Shown here: one piece after another, positions 4,932-9,346 of the stretch
How the letters are laid out: each line of letters begins with the position of its first letter
Numbering within the stretch: the first letter of the stretch is position 1
Assembly: GCF_050874005.1 (NCBI RefSeq)
Contig: NZ_JBNMJV010000064.1
Coordinates: forward strand, 1 to 9,346
Reading direction: 5' to 3'
Source of the DNA: Huintestinicola sp050874005
GTDB lineage: Bacteria > Bacillota > Clostridia > Oscillospirales > Ruminococcaceae
Length of the DNA stretch: 9,346 bases
Notes under the pieces: generated by a model
The model's database searches: none
Told to the model about the DNA's origin: nothing
What the model saw: the letters and a program-made list of their open reading frames with translations, nothing else
Made by a program: the position numbers and the translations under genes

Positions 4932-4962
4932 TCACCTTACGCAAGTAGGGTGATTTTTTATA
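4930..4962 (+). terminator. Rho-independent terminator H2 with GCAA tetraloop
   Basis: AATCACCTTAC (4930-4940) pairs with GTAGGGTGATT (4945-4955) over 11 positions, with one T-G wobble, closed by the stable tetraloop GCAA. A T tract overlaps the stem end, and the repeat TTTTTTATACCC occupies 4954-4965. It starts inside the stop codon of the 4689 gene and closes that cassette. Confidence 0.8.
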
Positions 4963-4971
4963 CCCACACAA

Positions 4972-5020
4972 GCGTGTATGTTCACGACATTTTTGTCGGT
5001 AACATATGCGCATTTTTTAT
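4972..5020 (+). terminator. Terminator-like hairpin H3, directly after H2
   Basis: The arm at 4972-4988 (GCGTGTATG...CGAC) pairs with 4995-5011 (GTCG...CATATGCGC) over 17 positions with two mismatches and two wobbles. The loop is ATTTTT. Six T follow at 5013-5018 inside TTTTTTATACCC (5013-5024). It is only 10 nt from H2. No gene lies between the two hairpins. It precedes the MazG-like gene. Confidence 0.65.
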
Positions 5021-5040
5021 ACCCGAAAGGCGGTGAGAAT

Positions 5041-5352
5041 ATGAAAGATAAAACAGCGGAATATGCGGCGATATTCGATGAGAACATCAAAGCCCACGGC
5101 ACAGACTTTGAGGCGGGAATCGCTATGGAGGAATGTGCGGAGCTTATTCAGGCAATATCGAAAGTAAGGCGTTACGGCTTTGTCGGCAAGTACAAGGATA
5201 ATCTCCTTGAAGAGATTGCCGATGTGGATATCGTGCTTACCGAGCTTACGATGATGTTTGATATTGACCCTGATGAATTTTTCAGCATTCGTGACAGGAA
5301 AGTCCAGAGGATAAAGGAGAGACTGGAAGAAAACAAAGCCAAACGGCTATAA
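5041..5352 (+). CDS. MazG-like nucleotide pyrophosphohydrolase
   Basis: ATG 5041 follows a GGCGGTGAG ribosome binding site; the in-frame ATG at 4978 lies inside hairpin H3 and is rejected. The 103-residue, all-helical protein has EECAE (30-34) and, about 25 residues on, EEIADVD (57-63). These are the EExxE...ExxD magnesium ligands of the MazG/all-alpha NTP pyrophosphatase superfamily. Such enzymes hydrolyse (d)NTPs to the monophosphate and pyrophosphate, in phages perhaps to alter nucleotide pools or counter alarmone or nucleotide-based host defence. The single-domain length suits a small dimeric or tetrameric enzyme. Its place between protease and capsid genes, flanked by hairpins H3 and H4, is unusual and suggests an inserted accessory gene (moron). 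Confidence 0.85.
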   Translation: MKDKTAEYAAIFDENIKAHGTDFEAGIAMEECAELIQAISKVRRYGFVGKYKDNLLEEIADVDIVLTELTMMFDIDPDEFFSIRDRKVQRIKERLEENKAKRL

Positions 5353-5356
5353 ACAC

Positions 5357-5380
5357 CATTTTGTTGAGGTCAACAAAATG
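5357..5380. repeat. Perfect 11-bp inverted repeat after the MazG-like gene
   Basis: CATTTTGTTGA (5357-5367) and TCAACAAAATG (5370-5380) are exact reverse complements around a GG centre. It begins 5 nt after the MazG-like stop. No T tract follows, so it is not a usual terminator. The twofold symmetry suits a dimeric DNA-binding protein; as RNA it would form a 10-bp stem with an AGGT loop. Confidence 0.6.
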
Positions 5381-5395
5381 ATAATACAGTAAATC

Positions 5396-5420
5396 AGCAG
5401 CTTTCGGGCTGCTATTTTTA
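5396..5420 (+). terminator. Rho-independent terminator H4
   Basis: AGCAGC (5396-5401) pairs with GCTGCT (5408-5413) and is extended by a T-G pair closing a TTCG loop. It is followed by ATTTTTAT. The variant repeat TTTTTATGCCC is at 5415-5425. It separates the MazG-like gene from the major capsid gene. Confidence 0.75.
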
Positions 5421-5429
5421 TGCCCAAAA

Positions 5430-5489
5430 CGGAGGGCGTGACCTCCGAGGGGTACGTACAAACAGAACATAAAAAACGGAGGTAATCAG
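5430..5489 (+). promoter_or_regulatory. Major capsid gene leader with two competing Shine-Dalgarno hairpins
   Basis: CGGAGG occurs at 5430-5435 and at 5477-5482; the second is the ribosome binding site of the capsid gene (7 nt from ATG 5490). Between them CCTCCG (5442-5447) can pair with either. Pairing with the first gives a 6-bp hairpin with a 6-nt loop and leaves the ribosome site free. Pairing with the second (7 bp with the flanking A-T) hides it. This may be a translation switch, or a remnant of a duplicated leader. Confidence 0.4.
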
Positions 5490-6635
5490 ATGAAAGAACT
5501 TATTGAAAGAAGGGGCGCTGTTAAGCGCAGAATGGCGGAGCTTATCGGAGCTATCAAGGACGAGAAGAGAGCGTTCAGCACTGAGGAGCAGGCAGAATTT
5601 GAAAAGCTGGAGAGTGAGCTTGGTTCTCTTAATGCGACTATCGAAGCTGAGAAGAGAGCGCAGGCGGCAGGACTTTCCGCCAATGATGACGAGGGCGGCG
5701 ATGACGGCGCAGAGGGTGACGTTGAAACAAGAGCCGCAAAGGATATCGTTTCCGATTTTATCAGAGGAAATGAGCTGAGAGCGGGCGAAATGACCGTTGC
5801 GGGCACAGGAAACATCGTTCCCACGGAATTTTCACAGGACATTATTCACGACACTGTAGCTCTTTCGGGCGTGCTGAATATGGTTTCTGTTGTAAATTCC
5901 AAGGGTACATACAAGCAGATAGTTTCCGACAGCGCAAACAAGATATCCGCAGGCTGGACAGACGAAATCGCAGAGATCACCGCTTCCGATGCAAAGTTTA
6001 CAACTATTGAGATCGGACATCACAAGCTGACGGCGCTTTCCAAGCTCTCTATCGAGCTTATCAATCAGAATGATTTTGATATTGCAAGTGAGGTTATGTA
6101 TCAGACTGAGCGTGATTTTGCTCTTAAGGCTGAGACAGCTATCATCAAGGGCGACGGTTCGGGCAAGCCTTACGGACTTACCACAGGCGGCACGGCATTC
6201 ACACTTGCGTCAAAGACTGCTGTCACTGCGGACGAGATCGTGAAGATATACCACAAGCTCAAGGCGGCATATCAGCAGGAGGCTGTATGGATTATGTCAA
6301 ATGACACTCTCTGTGCTATCAGACTTCTTACAGACGGCAGCGGCAGATATATTTTCCACCAGAACGAAAATCTCACAAGCGGATATGCGGGCTTTATTCT
6401 CGGCAAGCCTGTTCTTGTTTCCGACGCTATGGACAACATCGGCTCGGAAAAGAAGCCTATTCTCTTCGGTGATCTCGGCAGGGCTTACAAGGTAAACCTT
6501 AACCCCGATGTGTCTATGCAGGTGCTCAACGAGAAGTACGCCGACTTCGGTATGAAGGGTATTCTTTCCATTATGTGGATCGACGGCAGACCTGTAAACA
6601 ACGAGGCATACGTTACCGTAAGCTGCCCCACATAA
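5490..6635 (+). CDS. HK97-type major capsid protein
   Basis: ATG 5490 follows GGAGG (5478-5482) by 7 nt. The 381-residue protein has the two-part HK97 gp5 layout. Residues 1-60 form a charged coiled coil (the delta or scaffold domain), followed by an acidic Gly/Asp linker (64-79). The mature body begins near residue 82-90 (AKDIVSDFIRG), probably where the protease at 3582 cuts. Family marks in the body are AGTGNIVPTEF, LSGVLNMVSVVN, SKLSIELI, AIIKGDGSGKPYGL, WIMSNDTL, and the C-terminal GILSIMWIDGRPVNNEAYV. Coat subunits build the icosahedral head. The gene lies directly after terminator H4 and so probably needs its own promoter or read-through. Confidence 0.95.
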   Translation: MKELIERRGAVKRRMAELIGAIKDEKRAFSTEEQAEFEKLESELGSLNATIEAEKRAQAAGLSANDDEGGDDGAEGDVETRAAKDIVSDFIRGNELRAGEMTVAGTGNIVPTEFSQDIIHDTVALSGVLNMVSVVNSKGTYKQIVSDSANKISAGWTDEIAEITASDAKFTTIEIGHHKLTALSKLSIELINQNDFDIASEVMYQTERDFALKAETAIIKGDGSGKPYGLTTGGTAFTLASKTAVTADEIVKIYHKLKAAYQQEAVWIMSNDTLCAIRLLTDGSGRYIFHQNENLTSGYAGFILGKPVLVSDAMDNIGSEKKPILFGDLGRAYKVNLNPDVSMQVLNEKYADFGMKGILSIMWIDGRPVNNEAYVTVSCPT

Positions 6636-6648
6636 GGAGTGATGATAT

Positions 6649-6843
6649 ATGCTTATCAAGGCTAATGTGAGCTTTGCGGGCGATATTGTTATGAGGAAGG
6701 GCGAGGAGAGGGAGCTTGAAACTTCTGTGGCTCTCTCTGACCTCCTCCGCTGCGGTTATGTGAGTGAAGTAAAAAAGGCGGTGGAAGTAAATGACGGTAA
6801 GCACAGTAACGCTCGAAAGCGTAAAACAGAGCCTGAGAATTGA
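6649..6843 (+). CDS. Small phage head-region protein (64 aa), unknown function
   Basis: ATG 6649 lies 9 nt after AAGGAG (6634-6639), right behind the capsid gene. The product begins MLIKANVSFAGDIVMRKGE and has SDLLRCGYVSEV in the middle, then a basic tail (KHSNARKRKTEPEN). The body resembles short proteins placed between capsid and connector genes in Firmicutes phages, with a small beta domain ending in 'L-x-x-GYV'. Its last 53 nt overlap the connector gene in another frame. The odd basic tail may just be read-out from that overlap. Function unknown. Confidence 0.65.
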   Translation: MLIKANVSFAGDIVMRKGEERELETSVALSDLLRCGYVSEVKKAVEVNDGKHSNARKRKTEPEN

Positions 6844-7078
6844 CTATGATTACGATGACGAGATGCTTCTTTCAATAATGGACGCTGCAAAGGGCTATAT
6901 GATGTCCCAGATGTCGCTTACTGCCGAGGAGCTCGACAAATACCCCGAAATGGTATATGCATTCTGCTGCATATGCGGCAGTATGTACAACGATCGGACG
7001 ATGAACGCTGAAAACGTCAAGCCCAATCAGACCGCCGAGAACATTATGGCGATGCATAAAAGAGGGTATGTACAATGA
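6791..7078 (+). CDS. Head-tail connector protein (HK97 gp6-like)
   Basis: ATG 6791 lies behind a GGTGGAAG stretch and inside the preceding gene. The 95-residue product begins MTVSTVTLESVKQSLRIDYD, then DYDDEMLLSIMDAAKGYM, and ends with a helix pair containing YAFCCICGSMYNDR. This is the profile of gp6-like connectors (DNA packaging protein family): 'L-x-x-vK-x-x-LRID-x-D-x-D-D-x-L-L', then an A-x-x-Y/I helix and a 'Y..R' near the end. Subunits form a ring under the portal that joins head and tail. It overlaps the next gene by 4 nt. Confidence 0.85.
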   Translation: MTVSTVTLESVKQSLRIDYDYDDEMLLSIMDAAKGYMMSQMSLTAEELDKYPEMVYAFCCICGSMYNDRTMNAENVKPNQTAENIMAMHKRGYVQ

Positions 7079-7404
7079 ATACAGACCGAATGAACGCCCG
7101 CATTACGTTTCAGAAAAGCTCTGACGGCATAGAATGGAAAGATGTGCTTTCCTGCTATGCCTACATAAACGGCGTGAACGGTAATGAGTTCTTTATCGCA
7201 AATGCGGGATATGAGGCGGCACTCACTGTAACGGTGTCCTGCCGCTATCAGCCTGCACTGATGAAGATAACACCGATGCAGTACAGAATTATTTGCGGCG
7301 GCGTGAAGTATGAGCTGCTTTCCCCTGCCGATGATGTTCGCTTTGAACACAGAGAAGTAATATTCAGGGCGAAGAGGATATACACAGAGGAGGACGGAGA
7401 ATGA
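7075..7404 (+). CDS. Head-tail joining / head closure protein (SPP1 gp16-like)
   Basis: ATG 7075 overlaps the preceding stop (ATGA). The 109-residue, strand-rich product has MNARITFQKSSDGIEWKDV at the N-terminus, 'YAYINGVNGNEFFIANAGYE' in the middle, and RYQPALMKITPMQYRIICGG then YELLSPADDV. The pattern 'R-I-x-x-Q...W.d...ayi.....r.i..g..Y.i..' is that of phage head-tail joining proteins, which form the stopper ring. Gene order (connector, then this) supports it. It ends with ATGA overlap to the next gene. Confidence 0.75.
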   Translation: MNTDRMNARITFQKSSDGIEWKDVLSCYAYINGVNGNEFFIANAGYEAALTVTVSCRYQPALMKITPMQYRIICGGVKYELLSPADDVRFEHREVIFRAKRIYTEEDGE

Positions 7405-7742
7405 ACACGGCTGATATACTTGCTGTTGTGAAAGAGCTTGGTTTGGGGCTTGAATGGCACAGCTACAGAGCGGTTCCCAATGCTCACAGCTTTGCGACCT
7501 ATGATATCCCGAACAAGACCTTTGACGGGGCGGACGAAATGGCATTTATGCGGCATTATCCGCTGAATGTCACATTCTTTTACCGTGACACAAAAACGGC
7601 AAAGGATTTTGAGAATGAAAAGGCCTTTGAAAGCGCTGTCAGACCTATGGGAAATTTCACAAGTGTCAGTGATTATGACAGCTCAAACGGGCTTTTTTTC
7701 ACGCAGTACACTTTCAATATGAATGAGAATATGGAGGAATGA
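7401..7742 (+). CDS. Tail terminator / completion-like protein (SPP1 gp17-like)
   Basis: ATG 7401 overlaps the stop of the joining protein, after GGAGGACGGAG. The 113-residue product opens with a helix (TADILAVVKELGLGLEWHSY), then strands (SFATYDIPNKTFDGADEMAF, YPLNVTFFYRDTKTAKDF), a helix around FENEKAFESAV and a strand FFTQYTFNMNEN. The alpha-beta-beta-beta-alpha-beta order and the place before the tail tube match tail terminator or completion proteins. Between the joining protein and this one many related phages carry an HK97 gp10-like gene; none is present. The assignment is from fold order and position, not a clear motif. Confidence 0.65.
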   Translation: MNTADILAVVKELGLGLEWHSYRAVPNAHSFATYDIPNKTFDGADEMAFMRHYPLNVTFFYRDTKTAKDFENEKAFESAVRPMGNFTSVSDYDSSNGLFFTQYTFNMNENMEE

Positions 7743-7744
7743 AA

Positions 7745-8362
7745 ATGGATAACAAGTGCTATTACGGCTCAGGAAGATTTTACAGTGATGACTATGACAA
7801 GTCCACTTTTCCTATGCCCAAGGACCCTAAGGGCATCACAAAGGACGAGAAGGACAAGCTTGTCAAGTTTGTTGCTCAGCATCTGAACGAGGAGTATCAG
7901 ATAGGCTACCTTAAGGACGGCTATCAGTTTACCGTTTCCACAAACAAGCTTCAGGACCAGAGCGACCTCGGAGAGATAAAGACAAACGTTATCAACGAGG
8001 AGAACGCTACTGTCAAGATATCTCTTTACAACGCCAATGCTGAAACCATTTCAAAGCAGTATCCCACTGCAAAGAACTGCAAGATCGATAATTTCAGTAT
8101 CACCACTGTTGGCGGCGTGGGCGACATTGACGAGACCCCTCACGTACTTATCTTCAAGCACGATGATAATGCATACGGCGACACTGTTGTTGTCTGCATC
8201 GGCAAGAACACAAGCGGTTTTGACGCTGTATGGAAGCAGAATGCCGTTACCCCCTTCCCCTGCACATATGATCTTGAATCTCTCGACAGCGACGGCAGAC
8301 TGGCAATGTTCATTGACTGCCCCAAGGGTACGGACTGGGACACTCTGGCGGCGGGTGAATAA
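7745..8362 (+). CDS. Major tail tube protein
   Basis: ATG 7745 is 7 nt after GGAGG (7733-7737); the in-frame ATG 7739 is only 1 nt away and is rejected. The 205-residue product begins MDNKCYYGSGRFYSDDYDKS and later has YLKDGYQFTVSTNKLQDQSD, GEIKTNVINEENATVKISLY, and ITTVGGVGDIDETPHVLIF. 'G.i.t...ne.a.v...l.n.n' and the near-end 'DGRLAMFIDC' are common in Gram-positive phage tail tube proteins, and the size fits. Rings of it build the tail tube. The position after the tail terminator and before the chaperone-like gene supports a siphovirus. Confidence 0.8.
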   Translation: MDNKCYYGSGRFYSDDYDKSTFPMPKDPKGITKDEKDKLVKFVAQHLNEEYQIGYLKDGYQFTVSTNKLQDQSDLGEIKTNVINEENATVKISLYNANAETISKQYPTAKNCKIDNFSITTVGGVGDIDETPHVLIFKHDDNAYGDTVVVCIGKNTSGFDAVWKQNAVTPFPCTYDLESLDSDGRLAMFIDCPKGTDWDTLAAGE

Positions 8363-8889
8363 TGATATCCGTATCGCCATTTAAAAAGCCTGTGTTTATG
8401 CTCCCCTGCCCCCCTGTGGGGGCGGTAAGGGGGCGTATATGCAGCAAGAGGACGTATGACAGGATAACGCTTGCGGCGGGCGGCGGGCTTGACAGGAAGG
8501 CTCTCAGTGCCATTCTCGCTGAAATTGCTCCCGATGCCGATATCAAGGTCATAGGCATTACGGGAACGATGAAGCTTATGGCGGCATACCGTGAGGCGGT
8601 GGAAAAATACTGCGAGGACAATATTGACATTTTCGGTCTGCCGAAAGCTTTCGGAATGGACGGCGGCGAGGAGTGCAGGCTACCTGTTATAACCTACGGG
8701 GAGCGGCTTGTGTATGAGCATTCGGGCTTATCCTTTGACAAAATAGCCGAGCTTGATATACTTGATTTCCGTATGCTTCTGGCTGATGCTGTGAAGTACA
8801 GGGTGCTTAACCGCAGTGACGGCAAGGGCAGAGAATTTCTGAATGAGTGCTATGATTTTATGCACAGGCGGTCTACGTTGTTTGAGTAA
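8362..8889 (+). CDS. Possible tail assembly chaperone-like protein
   Basis: ATG 8362 overlaps the TAA of the tail tube gene. The 175-residue protein has a Pro/Cys/Gly segment (MLPCPPVGAVRGR, residues 13-25), an alpha/beta middle (ADIKVIGITGTMKLMAAYRE), and a helical end with LSFDKIAELDILDFRMLLAD and KYRVLNRSDGKGREFLNECY. The C-terminal part recalls the 'eI..LdilDy..LlaDA..Y.l.qt..G.eyL' block that precedes tape measure genes in Firmicutes phages, where chaperones lie, but this is from memory. No frameshift site of the gpG/gpGT type is obvious. The segment encoding residues 16-21 is a GC-rich hairpin (8408-8423). Confidence in the frame is high; in the role low. Confidence 0.6.
   Translation: MISVSPFKKPVFMLPCPPVGAVRGRICSKRTYDRITLAAGGGLDRKALSAILAEIAPDADIKVIGITGTMKLMAAYREAVEKYCEDNIDIFGLPKAFGMDGGEECRLPVITYGERLVYEHSGLSFDKIAELDILDFRMLLADAVKYRVLNRSDGKGREFLNECYDFMHRRSTLFE
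8408..8438 (+). repeat. GC-rich hairpin and GGGGGCG direct repeat inside the 8362 gene
   Basis: GCCCCC (8408-8413) pairs with GGGGGC (8418-8423) around CTGT. GGGGGCG is repeated just downstream after GTAA. It codes the PCPPVGAVRGR segment. Base use here is quite unlike the flanks. It could be a small palindromic repeat inserted in frame. Confidence 0.45.
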
Positions 8890-8903
8890 GGAGTGTGAAG
8901 TTT

Positions 8904-9346
8904 ATGGGTATGTGGGATATGCCTGCGAGGCATTATACAACTGATACGGAATTGCGTTTCAACCCGTATCACGACCCGCAGAACGGTAGGTTTACTACTG
9001 CGGGAGGCGGGAGCGGCGGCGGGTTTCTTTATTCAAAGGGTGGGAAAAGCTTTTATGTTTTTGATGCGGCGAATAAAGAAAAATCCGCAGCTAATCTAAC
9101 TTCGGAAGAAAAAGTCAAGGATCTTGACAAGAAAATCAACGGCATAAAAGAACAGCTGGCTGAGATCGTGAAAGAGAATGGCAGTGCCCAGGGTCTTCCT
9201 GATAAATATTATGATTTACAAACGCAAAGAAATTCTTTAGAAAGTGAACGTGACAAAGAATTTGCGAAAATTATAGCAAACAGAAAGCCGACAGAAAAGA
9301 AGGAACATCACACGTTCATAAATGGTTGGGGTGAGGCAACAAAAAG
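8904..9346 (+). CDS. Tagged cargo-like phage protein, C-terminus outside window (partial)
   Basis: ATG 8904 follows AAGGAG (8888-8893) by 10 nt. At least 147 residues are seen and the frame is open to the window edge. The N-terminus is MGMWDMPARHYTTDTE, then RFNPYHDPQNGRF (18-30), then a Gly/Ser linker (TTAGGGSGGGF) and YSKGGKSFYVF. Residues ~60-125 are highly charged and predicted coiled coil (KVKDLDKKINGIKEQLAEI, NSLESERDKEFAKII). The visible end, HHTFINGWGEATK, begins a domain I do not recognise; I recall similar 'TFVNG.GEAT.REI' stretches in Firmicutes phages. RFNPxHDxxNGRF plus Gly-rich linker is the same tag form as at 4183. A tape measure gene would be expected here but this is not one so far. 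Confidence 0.7.
   Translation, partial: MGMWDMPARHYTTDTELRFNPYHDPQNGRFTTAGGGSGGGFLYSKGGKSFYVFDAANKEKSAANLTSEEKVKDLDKKINGIKEQLAEIVKENGSAQGLPDKYYDLQTQRNSLESERDKEFAKIIANRKPTEKKEHHTFINGWGEATK

Noticed and set aside
5452..5459. GTACGTAC palindrome in the capsid leader
   Set aside because: Only 8 bp and without a second copy; too short to call an operator.
5486..5842. Minus-strand frame opposite the capsid gene (118 aa)
   Set aside because: Ser/Ala/Pro-rich low-complexity shadow of the coiled-coil coding region.
1..9346. tRNA genes, CRISPR array, transposase or attachment site
   Set aside because: I saw no cloverleaf-type sequence, no regularly spaced repeats, no transposase frame and no integrase with flanking repeats in the window.

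Overview
This window is part of a tailed (siphovirus-type) prophage or phage. The probable host is a gut Firmicute of the Ruminococcus/Oscillospiraceae kind. That guess rests on strong GGAGG ribosome binding sites, mixed codon usage, and the gene families and gene order; the host is inferred, not proven. All supported genes are on the + strand. Nothing on the - strand looks like more than a shadow.

Positions 1-1825 carry the end of the early/middle region: the C-terminus of a RusA-like resolvase, small phage proteins (one Cys-rich and lacking a standard start codon), a YopX-family protein, a small winged-helix protein, and a DUF1492/ArpU-like regulator with a sigma-region-4-like C-terminus. 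Positions 1826-1956 hold a likely late control region: tandem TTGTCCG repeats, promoter-like boxes and a hairpin. The packaging module follows: an HNH endonuclease, a C-rich stretch that could be cos, and the P27-type small terminase.

An HK97-type head module would next have the large terminase and portal. Both are absent. Instead there is an AT-rich two-gene cassette (2859-3499), then the HK97 prohead protease, a second two-gene cassette (4183-4931), a MazG-like pyrophosphohydrolase and the major capsid protein. Four hairpins, each followed by a T tract and TATACCC or TATGCCC, bracket these blocks. They look like reusable terminator or boundary elements at cassette junctions. Downstream come a small protein, two head-tail connectors, a tail terminator-like protein, the tail tube and a possible tail assembly chaperone. 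The window ends inside a third cassette-like gene.

The most unusual feature is an N-terminal peptide pattern, RF-x(6-7)-(N/K)GRF, usually followed by a Gly/Ser linker. It recurs in front of three unrelated C-terminal regions (2859, 4183 and 8904). At least the first two are followed at once by a small gene, like a toxin/immunity pair. I infer a set of tagged cargo or effector proteins associated with the virion. In the 4183 copy a one-base frameshift separates the tag from its domain. With the missing large terminase and portal, this suggests a decaying prophage, a rearrangement or misassembly, or an element that needs a helper.
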